Of a stretch of 64,000 nt of DNA, positions 35,971-49,678 are shown piece after piece. Origin of the DNA: Loxodes magnus (Eukaryota > Ciliophora > Karyorelictea > Loxodida > Loxodidae); contig CAMPDV010000065.1 in assembly GCA_946699065.1 (NCBI GenBank), forward strand, positions 62,001 to 126,000, in the 5' to 3' direction. The position numbers and the translations under genes were made by a program. Within the stretch, counting starts at the first letter, position 1. Each line of letters opens with the position of its first letter. The notes beneath the pieces are model-generated. The model worked only from the letters and a program-made list of their open reading frames with translations. It had not been told where the DNA came from and made no database searches.

Positions 35971-38900
35971 AAATACGTATGAATGAAAAAGAATTTTAAG
36001 TAAATTAAAATAAATTGACTGAAATAGAAATTTAAGTAAATTTTAAAAAGTATGACTGAAATAGAATTTTAAATAAATAAAGATCAGTTTGACTGAAATA
36101 GAATTTTAAGTAAATTAAAATAAGTTTGACTGAAATAGAATTTAAAGTAAATTAAGATCAGTTTGACTGAAATAGAATTTTAAGTAAATTAAAATACCTT
36201 TGACTGAAATAGAATAATACGTAAATTAAAATAAGATTGACTTAAATAGAATTTTAAGTAAATAAAAATAAGTTTGACAGAAATAGAATTTTAAGTAAAT
36301 TAAAATCAGTTTGACTGAAATAGAAATTTAATTAAATTTAAATCAGTATGACAGAATTAGAATTTTAAGTAAATTAAAATAAGATTGACTGAAATAGAAT
36401 TTTAAGTAAATTAAAATCAGTTTGACTGAAATAGAATTTTAAGTAAATTAAAATCAGTATGACAGAATTAGAATTTAAAGTATATTAAAATAAGTATGAC
36501 AGAATCAGAATTTTAAGTAAATTAAAATCAGTTTGACTGAAATAGAATTTTAAGTAAATTAAAATCAGTTTGACTGAAATTGAATTTTAAGTAAATTAAA
36601 ATACGTATGAATGAAAAAGAATTTTAAGTAAATTAAAATCAGTTTGACTGAAATAGAATTTTAAGTAAATTAAGATCAGTTTGACTGAAATAGAATTTTA
36701 AGTAAATTAAAATAAGATTGACTGAAATAGAATTTTAAGTAAATTAAAATTAGTTTGACTGAAATAGAATTTTAAGTAAATTAAAATAAGTTTGACTGAA
36801 ATAGAATTTTAAGTAAATTAAAATCAGTTTGACTGAAATAGAATTTTAAGTAAATTAAAATAAGTTTGACTGAAATAGAATTTTAAGTAAATTAAAATAC
36901 GTATGAATGAAAAAGAATTTTAAGTAAATTAAAATAAGATTGACTGAAATAGAATTTTAAGTAAATTAAGATCAGTTTGACTGAAATAGAATTTTAAGTA
37001 AATTAAAATAAGTTTGACTGAAATAGAATTTTAAGTAAATTAAAATACGTATGAATGAAAAAGAATTTAAAGTAAATTAAAATAAGTTTGACTGAAATAG
37101 AATTTTAAGTAAATTAAAATAACTTTGACTGAAATAGAATTTTAAGTAAATTAAAATAAGTTTGACTGAAATAGAATTTTAAGTAAATTAAGATCAGTTT
37201 GACTGAAATAGAATTTTAAGTAAATTAAAATAAGTTTGACTGAAATAGAATTTTAAGTAAATTAAAATAAGAGTGACTGAAATAGAATTTTAAGTAAATT
37301 AAAATAAGTTTGACTGAAATAGAATTTTAAGTAAATTAAAATAAGTTTGACTGAAATAGAATTTTAAGTAAATTAAAATAAGTATGACAGAATTAGAATT
37401 TTAAGTAAATTAAAATCAGTTTAAAAGAAATAGAATTTTAATTGATTAAAATAAGTTTGACTGAAATATAATTTTAAGTAAATTAAAATAAGTTTGACTG
37501 AAATAGAATTTACAGTAAAATAAATTAGAGTGACTGAAATAGAATTTTAAGTAAATTAAAATCCGTATGAATGAAAGAGAATTTTAAGTAAATTAAAATC
37601 AGTTTGACTGAAATAGAATTTTAAGTAAATTAAAATCAGTTTGACTGAAATAGAATTTTAAGTAAATTAAGATCAGTTTGACTGAAATAGAATTTTAAGT
37701 AAATTAAAATCAGTTTTACTGAAATAGAATTTTAAGTAGATTAAATAAAGTTTGACTGAAATAGAATTTTAAATAAATAAAAATCAGTTTGACTGAAATA
37801 GAATTTTAAGTAAATTAAAATCCGTATGAATGAAACAGAATTTTAAGTAAATTAAAATCAGTTTGACTGAAATAGAATTTTAAGTAAATTAAAATAAGTT
37901 TGACTGAAATAGAATTTTAAGTAAATTAAAATACGTATGAATGAAAAAGAATTTAAAGTAAATTAAAATAAAATTGACTGAAATAGAATTTTAAGTAAAT
38001 TAAAATAAGTATGACAGAATTAGAATTTTAAGTAGATTAAGATCAGTTTGACTGAATTAGAATTTTAAGTAAATTAAAATAAGTTTGACTGAAATAGAAT
38101 TTTAAGTAAATTAAAATACGTATGAATGAAAAAGAATTTTAAGTAAATTAAAATCAGTTTGACTGAATTAGAATTTTAAGTAAATTAAAATAAGTATGAC
38201 TGAAATAGAATTTTAAGTAAATTAAAATAAGTTTGACTGAAATGGAATTTTAAGTAAATAAAGATCAGTTTGACTGAAATAGAATTTTAAGTAAATTAAA
38301 ATCAGTTTGACTGAAATAGAATTTTAAGTAAATTAAAATAAATTGACTGAAATAGAAATTTAAGTAAATTTTAAAAAGTATGACTGAAATAGAATTTTAA
38401 ATAAATAAAGATCAGTTTGACTGAAATAGAATTTTAAGTAAATTAAAATAAGTTTGACTGAAATAGAATTTTAAGTAAATTAAAATACGTATGAATGAAA
38501 AAGAATTTTAAGTAAATTAAAATCAGTTTGACTGAAATAGAATTTTAAGTAAATTAAGATCAGTTTGACTGAAATAGAATTTTAAGTAAATTAAAATAAG
38601 TTTGACTGAAATAGAATTTTAAGTAAATTAAAATACGTATGAATGAAAAAGAATTTAAAGTAAATTAAAATAAGTTTGACTGATATAGAATTTTAAGTAA
38701 ATTAAAATAACTTTGACTGAAATAGAATTTTAAGTAAATTAAAATCAGTTTGACTGAAATAGAACTTTAAGTAAATTAAGATCAGTTTGACTGAAATAGA
38801 ATTTTAAGTAAATTAAAATCAGTTTGACTGAAATAGAATTTTAAGTAAATTAAGATCAGTTTGACTGAAATAGAATTTTAAGTAAATTAAAATAAGTTTG

Positions 38901-39706
38901 ACTGAAATGGAATTTTAAGTAAATAAAGATCAGTTTGACTGAAATAGAATTTTAAGTAAATTAAAATAACTTTGACTGAAATAGAATTTTAAGTAAATTA
39001 AAATAAGTTTGACTGAAATAGAACTTTAAGTAAATTAAGATCAGTTTGACTGAAATAGAATTTTAAGTAAATTAAAATCAGTTTGACTGAAATAGAATTT
39101 TAAGTAAATTAAGATCAGTTTGACTGAAATAGAATTTTAAGTAAATTAAAATAAGTTTGACTGAAATGGAATTTTAAGTAAATAAAGATCAGTTTGACTG
39201 AAATAGAATTTTAAGTAAATTAAAATACGTATGAATGAAAAAGAATTTTAAGTAAATTAAAATAAATTGACTGAAATAGAAATTTAAGTAAATTTTAAAA
39301 AGTATGACTGAAATAGAATTTTAAATAAATAAAGATCAGTTTGACTGAAATAGAATTTTAAGTAAATTAAAATAAGTTTGACTGAAATAGAATTTAAAGT
39401 AAATTAAGATCAGTTTGACTGAAATAGAATTTTAAGTAAATTAAAATACCTTTGACTGAAATAGAATAATACGTAAATTAAAATAAGATTGACTTAAATA
39501 GAATTTTAAGTAAATAAAAATAAGTTTGACAGAAATAGAATTTTAAGTAAATTAAAATCAGTTTGACTGAAATAGAAATTTAATTAAATTTAAATCAGTA
39601 TGACAGAATTAGAATTTTAAGTAAATTAAAATAAGATTGACTGAAATAGAATTTTAAGTAAATTAAAATCAGTTTGACTGAAATAGAATTTTAAGTAAAT
39701 TAAAAT

Positions 39707-39891
39707 CAGTATGACAGAATTAGAATTTAAAGTATATTAAAATAAGTATGACAGAATCAGAATTTTAAGTAAATTAAAATCAGTTTGACTGAAATAGAAT
39801 TTTAAGTAAATTAAAATCAGTTTGACTGAAATAGAATTTTAAGTAAATTAAAATACGTATGAATGAAAAAGAATTTTAAGTAAATTAAAAT
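39707..39891 (+). repeat. 185-bp five-monomer duplication, unit 1
   Basis: Five units run from cagtatgacagaattag/tttaaagtatatt through gtatgacagaatcag and two cagtttg units to a cgtatgaatgaaaaag unit. Copy 1 of region F has this series once (tatatt at 36,481); here it is repeated at once. Confidence 0.9.
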
Positions 39892-40076
39892 CAGTATGAC
39901 AGAATTAGAATTTAAAGTATATTAAAATAAGTATGACAGAATCAGAATTTTAAGTAAATTAAAATCAGTTTGACTGAAATAGAATTTTAAGTAAATTAAA
40001 ATCAGTTTGACTGAAATAGAATTTTAAGTAAATTAAAATACGTATGAATGAAAAAGAATTTTAAGTAAATTAAAAT
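39892..40076 (+). repeat. 185-bp five-monomer duplication, unit 2
   Basis: This is an exact-looking second unit (tatatt at 39,918 against 39,733). It is found only in copy 2 of region F, so it arose after the 3.25-kb duplication or was lost from copy 1. 185 bp is five monomers and close to a typical nucleosome repeat length, which may be chance. Confidence 0.9.
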
Positions 40077-42574
40077 CAGTTTGACTGAAATAGAATTTTA
40101 AGTAAATTAAGATCAGTTTGACTGAAATAGAATTTTAAGTAAATTAAAATAAGATTGACTGAAATAGAATTTTAAGTAAATTAAAATTAGTTTGACTGAA
40201 ATAGAATTTTAAGTAAATTAAAATAAGTTTGACTGAAATAGAATTTTAAGTAAATTAAAATCAGTTTGACTGAAATAGAATTTTAAGTAAATTAAGATCA
40301 GTTTGACTGAAATAGAATTTTAAGTAAATTAAAATACGTATGAATGAAAAAGAATTTTAAGTAAATTAAAATAAGATTGACTGAAATAGAATTTTAAGTA
40401 AATTAAGATCAGTTTGACTGAAATAGAATTTTAAGTAAATTAAAATAAGTTTGACTGAAATAGAATTTTAAGTAAATTAAAATACGTATGAATGAAAAAG
40501 AATTTAAAGTAAATTAAAATAAGTTTGACTGAAATAGAATTTTAAGTAAATTAAAATAACTTTGACTGAAATAGAATTTTAAGTAAATTAAAATAAGTTT
40601 GACTGAAATAGAATTTTAAGTAAATTAAGATCAGTTTGACTGAAATAGAATTTTAAGTAAATTAAAATAAGTTTGACTGAAATAGAATTTTAAGTAAATT
40701 AAAATAAGAGTGACTGAAATAGAATTTTAAGTAAATTAAAATAAGTTTGACTGAAATAGAATTTTAAGTAAATTAAAATAAGTTTGACTGAAATAGAATT
40801 TTAAGTAAATTAAAATAAGTATGACAGAATTAGAATTTTAAGTAAATTAAAATCAGTTTAAAAGAAATAGAATTTTAATTGATTAAAATAAGTTTGACTG
40901 AAATATAATTTTAAGTAAATTAAAATAAGTTTGACTGAAATAGAATTTACAGTAAAATAAATTAGAGTGACTGAAATAGAATTTTAAGTAAATTAAAATC
41001 CGTATGAATGAAAGAGAATTTTAAGTAAATTAAAATCAGTTTGACTGAAATAGAATTTTAAGTAAATTAAAATCAGTTTGACTGAAATAGAATTTTAAGT
41101 AAATTAAGATCAGTTTGACTGAAATAGAATTTTAAGTAAATTAAAATCAGTTTTACTGAAATAGAATTTTAAGTAGATTAAATAAAGTTTGACTGAAATA
41201 GAATTTTAAGTAAATTAAAATACGTATGACTGAAAAAGAATTTTAAGTAAATTAAAATCAGTTTGAAAGAAATAGAATTTTAATTAGATTAAATTAAGTT
41301 TGACTGAAATAGAATTTTACGTAAATTAAAATAAGTATGACTGAAATAGAATTTAAAGTAAATTAAGATCAGTTTGACTGAAATAGAATTTTAAGTAAAT
41401 TAAAATTAGTTTGACTGAAATAGAATTTACAGTAAATTAAAATAAGTTTGACTGAAATAGAATTTTAAGTAAATTAAAATACCTTTGACTGAAATAGAAT
41501 AATACGTAAATTAAAATAAGATTGACTTAAATAGAATTTTAAGTAAATAAAAATAAGTTTGACAGAAATAGAATTTTAAGTAGATTAAAATTAGTTTGAC
41601 TGAATTAGAATTTTAAGTAAATTAAAATAAGTTTGACTGAAATAGAATTTTAAGTAAATTAAGATCAGTTTGACTGAAATAGAATTTTAAGTAAATTAAA
41701 ATCCGTATGAATGAAAAAGAATTTTAAGTAAATTAAAATCAGTTTGACTGAAATAGATCTTTAAATAAATTAAAATAAGTTTGACTGAAATAGAATTTTA
41801 AGTAAATTAAAATAAGAGTGATGAAATAGACTTTTAAGTAAATTAAGATCACTTTGACTGAAATAGAATTTTAATTAAATTAAATAAAGTTTGACTGAAA
41901 TAGAATTTTAAGTAAATTAAAATAAGAGTGACTGAAATAGAATTTTAAGTAGATTAAAATTAGTTTGACTGAATTAGAATTTTAAGTAAATTAAAATAAG
42001 TATGACTGAAATAGAATTTTAAGTAAATTAAGATCAGTTTGACTGAAATAGAATTTTAAGTAAATTGAAATACGTATGAATGAATTAGAATTTTACGTAA
42101 ATTAAAATAAGTTTGACTGAAATAGAATTTTAAGTAAATTAAAATAAGTTTGACTGAAATAGAATTTTAAGTAAATTAAAATAAGTTTGACTGAAATAGA
42201 ATTTTAAATAAATTAAAATCAGTGTGATGAAATAGAATTTTAAGTAAATTAAAATAAGTTTGACTGAAATAGAATTTTAAGTAAATTAAAATCAGTGTGA
42301 ATGAAATGGAATTTTAAGTAAATTAAAATAACTTTGACTGAAATAGAATTTTAAGTAGATTAAAATAGTTTGACTGAATTAGACTTTTAAGTAAATTAAA
42401 ATAAGTTTGACTGAAATAGAATTTTAAGAAAATTAAAATAAGTTTGACTGAAATAGAATTTTAAGTAAATTAAAATAAGTTTGACTGAAATAGAATTTTA
42501 AATAAATTAAAATCAGTGTGATGAAATAGAATTTTAAGTAAATTAAGATCAGTTTGACTGAAATAGAATTTTAA

Positions 42575-42905
42575 GTAAATTAAAATACGTATGACTGAAA
42601 AAGAATTTTAAGTAAATTAAAATCAGTTTGAAAGAAATAGAATTTTAATTAGATTAAATTAAGTTTGACTGAAATAGAATTTTACGTAAATTAAAATAAG
42701 TTTGACTGAAATAGAATTTTAAGTAAATTAAAATAACTTTGACTGAAATAGAATTTTAAGTAAATTAAAATCAGCTTGACTGAAATAGAATTTACAGTAA
42801 ATTAAAATAAGTTTGACTGAAATAGAATTTTAAGTAAATTAAAATACCTTTGACTGAAATAGAATAATACGTAAATTAAAATAAGATTGACTTAAATAGA
42901 ATTTT
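42575..42905 (+). repeat. 0.33-kb block, 740 bp from its next copy
   Basis: The series cgtatgactgaaaaag, gtttgaaagaaatag/ttttaattagatt, ttttacg, through cagcttg/ttacag, atacctttg and ataatacg recurs exactly 20 units downstream (atgactg 42,591/43,331; cagcttg 42,772/43,512). Two units in the middle differ. Confidence 0.8.
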
Positions 42906-43292
42906 AAGTAAATTAAAATAAGTTTGACTGAAATAGAATTTTAAGTAAATTAAAATAAGTTTGACTGAAATAGAAATTTAAGTAAATTAAAATAAGTTTG
43001 ACTGAAATAGAATTTTAAGTAGATTAAAATTTGTTTGACTGAAATAGAATTTTAAGTAAATTAAAATAAGTTTGACTGAAATAGAATTTTAAGTAAATTA
43101 AAATCAGTTTGACTGAAATAGAATTTTAAGTAAATTAAAATAAGATTGACTGAAATAGAATTTTAAGTAAATTAAAATAAGAGTGACTGAAATAGAATTT
43201 TACGTAAATTAAAATAAGTTTGACTGAAATAGAATTTTAAGTAAATTAAGATCAGTTTTACTGAAATAGAATTTTAAGTAGATTAAATAAAG

Positions 43293-44531
43293 TTTGACTG
43301 AAATAGAATTTTAAGTAAATTAAAATACGTATGACTGAAAAAGAATTTTAAGTAAATTAAAATCAGTTTGAAAGAAATAGAATTTTAATTAGATTAAATT
43401 AAGTTTGACTGAAATAGAATTTTACGTAAATTAAAATAAGTTTGACTGAAATAGAATTTAAAGTAAATTAAGATCAGTTTGACTGAAATAGAATTTTAAG
43501 TAAATTAAAATCAGCTTGACTGAAATAGAATTTACAGTAAATTAAAATAAGTTTGACTGAAATAGAATTTTAAGTAAATTAAAATACCTTTGACTGAAAT
43601 AGAATAATACGTAAATTAAAATAAGATTGACTTAAATAGAATTTTAAGTAAATAAAAATAAGTTTGACAGAAATAGAATTTTAAGTAAATTAAAATTAGT
43701 TTGACTGAATTAGAATTTTAAGTAAATTAAAATCAGTTTGACAGAATTAGAATTTTACGTAAATTAAGATCAGTTTGACTGAAATAGAATTTTAAGTAAA
43801 TTAAAATCCGTATGAATGAAAAAGAATTTTAAGTAAATTAAAATCAGTTTGACTGAAATAGATCTTTAAATAAATTAAAATAAGTTTGACTGAAATAGAA
43901 TTTTAAGTAAATTAAAATAAGAGTGATGAAATAGACTTTTAAGTAAATTAAGATCACTTTGACTGAAATAGAATTTTAATTAAATTAAATAAAGTTTGAC
44001 TGAAATAGAATTTTAAGTAAATTAAGATCACTTTGACTGAAATAGAATTTTAAGTAAATTAAATAAAGTTTGACTGAAATAGAATTTTAAGTAAATTAAA
44101 ATAAGAGTGACTGAAATAGAATTTTAAGTAGATTAAGATCAGTTTGACTGAATTAGAATTTTAAGTAAATTGAAATACGTATGAATGAATTAGAATTTTA
44201 CGTAAATTAAAATAAGTTTGACTGAAATAGAATTTTAAGTAAATTAAAATAAGTTTGACTGAAATAGAATTTTAAGTAAATTAAAATAAGTTTGACTGAA
44301 ATAGAATTTTAAATAAATTAAAATCAGTGTGATGAAATAGAATTTTAAGTAAATTAAAATATGTTTGACTGAAATAGAATTTTAAGTAAATTAAAATCAG
44401 TGTGAATGAAATGGAATTTTAAGTAAATTAAAATAAGAGTGACCGAAATAGAATTTAAAGTAGATTAAAATAGTTTGACTGAATTAGACTTTTACGTAAA
44501 TTAAAATAAGTTTGACTGAAATAGAATTTTA
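43293..44531 (+). repeat. 1.24-kb block R, copy 1
   Basis: This matches 46,912-48,150 at an offset of 3,619 bp throughout (atgactg 43,331/46,950; cagcttg 43,511/47,130; BglII 43,860/47,479; gaccg 44,441/48,060). I noted three small differences: cagtttgacag for atgtttgacag, tgaaatacg for taaaatacg, and atgtttg for aagtttg. It carries ataatacg, gatcactttg, gtgtgaatgaaatgg and gaattagacttttacg units. Confidence 0.88.
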
Positions 44532-45920
44532 AGAAAATTAAAATAAGTTTGACTGAAATAGAATTTTAAGTAAATTAAAATAAGTTTGACTGAAATAGAA
44601 TTTTAAATAAATTAAAATCAGTGTGATGAAATAGAATTTTAAGTAAATTAAGATCAGTTTGACTGAAATAGAATTTTAAGTAAATTAAAATACGTATGAC
44701 TGAAAAAGAATTTTAAGTAAATTAAAATAAGTTTGACTGAAATAGAATTTTAAGTAAATTAAAATTAGTTTGATGAAAAAGAATTTTACGTAAATTAAAA
44801 TAAGTTTGACTGAAATAGAATTTAAAGTAAATAAAGATCAGTTTGACTGAAATAGAATTTTAAGTAAATTAAAATCAGCTTGACTGAAATAGAATTTACA
44901 GTAAATTAAAATAAGTTTGACTGAAATAGAATTTTAAGTAAATTAAAATACCTTTGACTGAAATAGAATTTTAAGTAAATTAAAATAAGTTTGACTGAAA
45001 TAGAATTTTAAGTAAATTAAAATAAGTTTGACTGAAATAGAATTTTAAGTAAATTAAAATAAGTTTGACTGAAATAGAATTTAAAGTAAATTAAAATAAG
45101 TTTGACTGAAATAGAATTTTAAGTAGATTAAAATTTGTTTGACTGAAATAGAATTTTAAGTAAATTAAAATCAGTTTGACTGAAATAGAATTTTAAGTAA
45201 ATTAAAATAAGATTGACTGAAATAGAATTTTAAGTAAATTAAAATCAGTTTGACTGAAATAGAATTTAAAGTAAATTAAGAACAGTTTGACTGAAATAGA
45301 ATTTTAAGTAGATTAAAATAAGTTTGACTGAAATAGAATTTTAAGTAAATTAAAATACGTATGAATGAAAAAGAATTTTAAGTAAATTAAAATAAGATTG
45401 ACTGAAATAGAATTTTAAGTAAATTAAAATACGTATGAATGAAAAAGAATTTAAAGTAAATTAAGATCAGTTTGACTGAACTAGAATTTTAAGTAGATTA
45501 AAATTAGTTTGACTGAAATAGAATTTTAAGTAAATTAAAATAAGATTGACTGAAATAGAATTTTAGTAAATTAAAATAAGATTGACTGAAATAGAAATTT
45601 AAGTAAATTTAAAAAAGTATGAATGAAATAGAATTTTAAGTAAATAAAAATCAGTATGACAGAATTAGAATTTTAAGTAAATTAAAATAAGTTTGACTGA
45701 AATAGAATTTTAAGTAAATTAAAATAAGAGTGACTGAAATAGAATTTTAAGTAAATTAAAATAAGTTTGACTGAACTAGAATTTTAAGTAGATTAAAATT
45801 AGTTTGACTGAAATAGACTTTTAAGTAAATTAAAATAAGTATGACAGAATTAGAATTTTAAGTAAATTAAAATCAGTTTAAAAGAAATAGAATTTTAATT
45901 AGATTAAAATAAGTTTGACT

Positions 45921-46479
45921 GAAATATAATTTTAAGTAAATTAAAATAAGTTTGACTGAAATAGAATTTACAGTAAATTAAAATAAGAGTGACAGAATTA
46001 GAATTTTAAGTAAATTAAAATCCGTATGAATGAAAGAGAATTTTAAGTAAATTAAAATCAGTTTGACTGAAATAGAATTTTAAGTAAATTAAAATCAGTT
46101 TGACTGAAATAGAATTTTAAGTAAATTAAGATCAGTTTGACTGAAATAGAATTTTAAGTAAATTAAGATCAGTTTTACTGAAATAGAATTTTAAGTAGAT
46201 TAAATAAAGTTTGACTGAAATAGAATTTTAAGTAAATTAAAATACGTATGACTGAAAAAGAATTTTAAGTAAATTAAGATCAGTTTTACTGAAATAGAAT
46301 TTTAAGTAGATTAAATAAAGTTTGACTGAAATAGAATTTTAAGTAAATTAAAATACGTATGACTGAAAAAGAATTTTAAGTAAATTAAAATCAGTTTGAC
46401 TGAAATAGAATTTTAAGTAAATTAAGATCAGTTTGACTGAAATAGAATTTTAAGTAAATTAAGATCAGTTTTACTGAAA
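45921..46479 (+). repeat. 0.56-kb block, copy 1 (offset 2,917 bp)
   Basis: The series tataatttt, ttacag, gagtgacagaattag, ccgtatgaatgaaagag, cagtttg, gatcag, then the 111-bp pairs of cagttttactg units recurs at 48,838-49,396 (gacag 45,991/48,908; cagttttactg 46,170/49,087 and 46,281/49,198). A gactgaaaaagtatttt unit ends the match. Confidence 0.83.
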
Positions 46480-46911
46480 AAGTATTTTAAGTAAATTAAA
46501 ATCAGTGTGACTGAAATAGAATTTTAAATAAATTAAAATCATTGTGATGAAATACAATTTTAAGTAAATTAAAATCAGTATGACTGAAATAGAATTTTAA
46601 GTAAATTAAAATAAATGTGACTGAAATTGAATTTTAAGTAAATTAAAATAAATGTGACTGAAATAGAATTTTAAGTAAATTAAAATAAGTATGAATGAAA
46701 AAGAATTTTAAGTAAATTAAAATAAGAGTGACTGAAATAGAATTTTAAGTAAATTAAAATAAGATTGACTGAAATAGAATTTTAAGTAAATTAAAATAAG
46801 AGTGACTGAAATAGAATTTTACGTAAATTAAAATAAGTTTGACTGAAATAGAATTTTAAGTAAATTAAGATCAGTTTGACTGAATTAGAATTTTAAGTAA
46901 ATTAAAATAAG

Positions 46912-48150
46912 ATTGACTGAAATAGAATTTTAAGTAAATTAAAATACGTATGACTGAAAAAGAATTTTAAGTAAATTAAAATCAGTTTGAAAGAAATAGA
47001 ATTTTAATTAGATTAAATTAAGTTTGACTGAAATAGAATTTTACGTAAATTAAAATAAGTTTGACTGAAATAGAATTTAAAGTAAATTAAGATCAGTTTG
47101 ACTGAAATAGAATTTTAAGTAAATTAAAATCAGCTTGACTGAAATAGAATTTACAGTAAATTAAAATAAGTTTGACTGAAATAGAATTTTAAGTAAATTA
47201 AAATACCTTTGACTGAAATAGAATAATACGTAAATTAAAATAAGATTGACTTAAATAGAATTTTAAGTAAATAAAAATAAGTTTGACAGAAATAGAATTT
47301 TAAGTAAATTAAAATTAGTTTGACTGAATTAGAATTTTAAGTAAATTAAAATATGTTTGACAGAATTAGAATTTTACGTAAATTAAGATCAGTTTGACTG
47401 AAATAGAATTTTAAGTAAATTAAAATCCGTATGAATGAAAAAGAATTTTAAGTAAATTAAAATCAGTTTGACTGAAATAGATCTTTAAATAAATTAAAAT
47501 AAGTTTGACTGAAATAGAATTTTAAGTAAATTAAAATAAGAGTGATGAAATAGACTTTTAAGTAAATTAAGATCACTTTGACTGAAATAGAATTTTAATT
47601 AAATTAAATAAAGTTTGACTGAAATAGAATTTTAAGTAAATTAAGATCACTTTGACTGAAATAGAATTTTAAGTAAATTAAATAAAGTTTGACTGAAATA
47701 GAATTTTAAGTAAATTAAAATAAGAGTGACTGAAATAGAATTTTAAGTAGATTAAGATCAGTTTGACTGAATTAGAATTTTAAGTAAATTAAAATACGTA
47801 TGAATGAATTAGAATTTTACGTAAATTAAAATAAGTTTGACTGAAATAGAATTTTAAGTAAATTAAAATAAGTTTGACTGAAATAGAATTTTAAGTAAAT
47901 TAAAATAAGTTTGACTGAAATAGAATTTTAAATAAATTAAAATCAGTGTGATGAAATAGAATTTTAAGTAAATTAAAATAAGTTTGACTGAAATAGAATT
48001 TTAAGTAAATTAAAATCAGTGTGAATGAAATGGAATTTTAAGTAAATTAAAATAAGAGTGACCGAAATAGAATTTAAAGTAGATTAAAATAGTTTGACTG
48101 AATTAGACTTTTACGTAAATTAAAATAAGTTTGACTGAAATAGAATTTTA
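46912..48150 (+). repeat. 1.24-kb block R, copy 2
   Basis: This is collinear with 43,293-44,531. Its right three quarters also match 50,350-51,292 at 3,103 bp (atgtttgacag 47,351/50,454; BglII 47,479/50,582). Where the three copies differ, copies 2 and 3 agree with each other against copy 1. Confidence 0.88.
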
Positions 48151-48837
48151 AATAAATTAAAATCAGTGTGATGAAATAGAATTTTAAGTAAATTAAAATA
48201 CGTATGAATGAAAAAGAATTTTAAGTAAATTAAAATCAGTGTGATGAAATAGAATTTTAAGTAAATTAAAATAAGTTTGACTGAAATAGAATTTAAAGTA
48301 AATTAAAATCAGTTTGACTGAAATAGAATTTTAAGTAAATTAAGATCAGTTTGACTGAAATAGAATTTTAAGTAAATTAAAATAAGTTTGACTGAAATAG
48401 AATTTTAAGTAAATTAAAATAAGTTTGACTGAAATAGAATTTTAAGTAAATTAAAATCAGTTTGACTGAAATAGAATTTTAAGTAAATTAAAATAAGTTT
48501 GACTGAAATAGAATTTTAAGTAAATTAAAATAAGTTTGACTGAAATAGAATTTTAAGTAAATTAAAATAAGTTTGACTGAAATAGAATTTTAAGTAAATT
48601 AAAATAAGTTTGACTGAAATAGAATTTAAAGTAAATTAAAATAAGTTTGACTGAAATAGAATTTTAAGTAGATTAAAATTTGTTTGACTGAAATAGAATT
48701 TTAAGTAAATTAAAATCAGTTTGACTGAAATAGAATTTTAAGTAAATTAAAATAAGATTGACTGAAATAGAATTTTAAGTAAATTAAAATCAGTTTGACT
48801 GAAATAGAATTTAAAGTAAATTAAGAACAGTTTGACT

Positions 48838-49396
48838 GAAATATAATTTTAAGTAAATTAAAATAAGTTTGACTGAAATAGAATTTACAGTAAATTAAAA
48901 TAAGAGTGACAGAATTAGAATTTTAAGTAAATTAAAATCCGTATGAATGAAAGAGAATTTTAAGTAAATTAAAATCAGTTTGACTGAAATAGAATTTTAA
49001 GTAAATTAAAATCAGTTTGACTGAAATAGAATTTTAAGTAAATTAAGATCAGTTTGACTGAAATAGAATTTTAAGTAAATTAAGATCAGTTTTACTGAAA
49101 TAGAATTTTAAGTAGATTAAATAAAGTTTGACTGAAATAGAATTTTAAGTAAATTAAAATACGTATGACTGAAAAAGAATTTTAAGTAAATTAAGATCAG
49201 TTTTACTGAAATAGAATTTTAAGTAGATTAAATAAAGTTTGACTGAAATAGAATTTTAAGTAAATTAAAATACGTATGACTGAAAAAGAATTTTAAGTAA
49301 ATTAAAATCAGTTTGACTGAAATAGAATTTTAAGTAAATTAAGATCAGTTTGACTGAAATAGAATTTTAAGTAAATTAAGATCAGTTTTACTGAAA
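48838..49396 (+). repeat. 0.56-kb block, copy 2
   Basis: This is the second copy of 45,921-46,479. It continues into the 296-bp tandem repeats, which copy 1 lacks. The cagttttactg three-unit pair (111-bp spacing) is present in both. Confidence 0.83.
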
Positions 49397-49678
49397 TAGA
49401 ATTTTAAGTAGATTAAATAAAGTTTGACTGAAATAGAATTTTAAGTAAATTAAAATACGTATGACTGAAAAAGAATTTTAAGTAAATTAAAATCAGTTTG
49501 AAAGAAATAGTATTTTAATTAGATTAAATTAAGTTTGACTGAAATATAATTTAAAGTAAATTAAAATCAGTATGACAGAATTAGAATTTTAAGTAAATTA
49601 AAATAAGTATGAATGAAAAAGAATATTACGTAAATTAAAATAAGTTTGACTGAAATAGAATTTTAAGTAAATTAAGAT
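49383..49678 (+). repeat. 296-bp eight-monomer higher-order repeat, unit 1
   Basis: Eight units: cagttttactg, aaataaag, acgtatgactgaaaaag, cagtttgaaagaaatagtatttt, attagattaaattaag, a tataatttaaag unit, cagtatgacagaattag, and a gaatattacg or ttttacg unit. The cagttttactg starts are at 49,383, 49,679 and 49,975, so the period is exactly 296 bp. Confidence 0.88.

Larger units (their letters stand above)
34497..37748 (+). repeat. Region F: 88-monomer (3,252-bp) tandem block, copy 1
   Basis: The block starts at an agtttgactg unit followed by ttttaaataaataaaaatcag and ends exactly where the second copy begins. Offsets of 3,252 bp hold at many markers (aaacag 34,583/37,833; aaataaattgactg 35,083/38,333 and 36,005/39,257; atacctttg near 36,195/39,447; tatatt 36,481/39,733). 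Its length is 88 units: 3,256 less four, matching four visible 36-bp units (two aaataaattg, one ttttaattgatt, one ttacagtaaaataaattagag). It contains a 259-bp tandem pair. Confidence 0.93.
37749..41185 (+). repeat. Region F: 3.25-kb tandem block, copy 2, enlarged to 93 monomers
   Basis: This is a direct tandem copy of 34,497-37,748. The offset is 3,252 bp up to about 39,890 and 3,437 bp from there on (ttaaaag 37,421/40,858; cagttttactg 37,711/41,148). The difference is 185 bp, a five-unit duplication inside this copy. A few units differ from copy 1, such as gtatgacagaattag for gagtgactgaaatag near 38,010, tgatatag near 38,690 and gatcag for aagtttg near 40,300. Confidence 0.93.
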
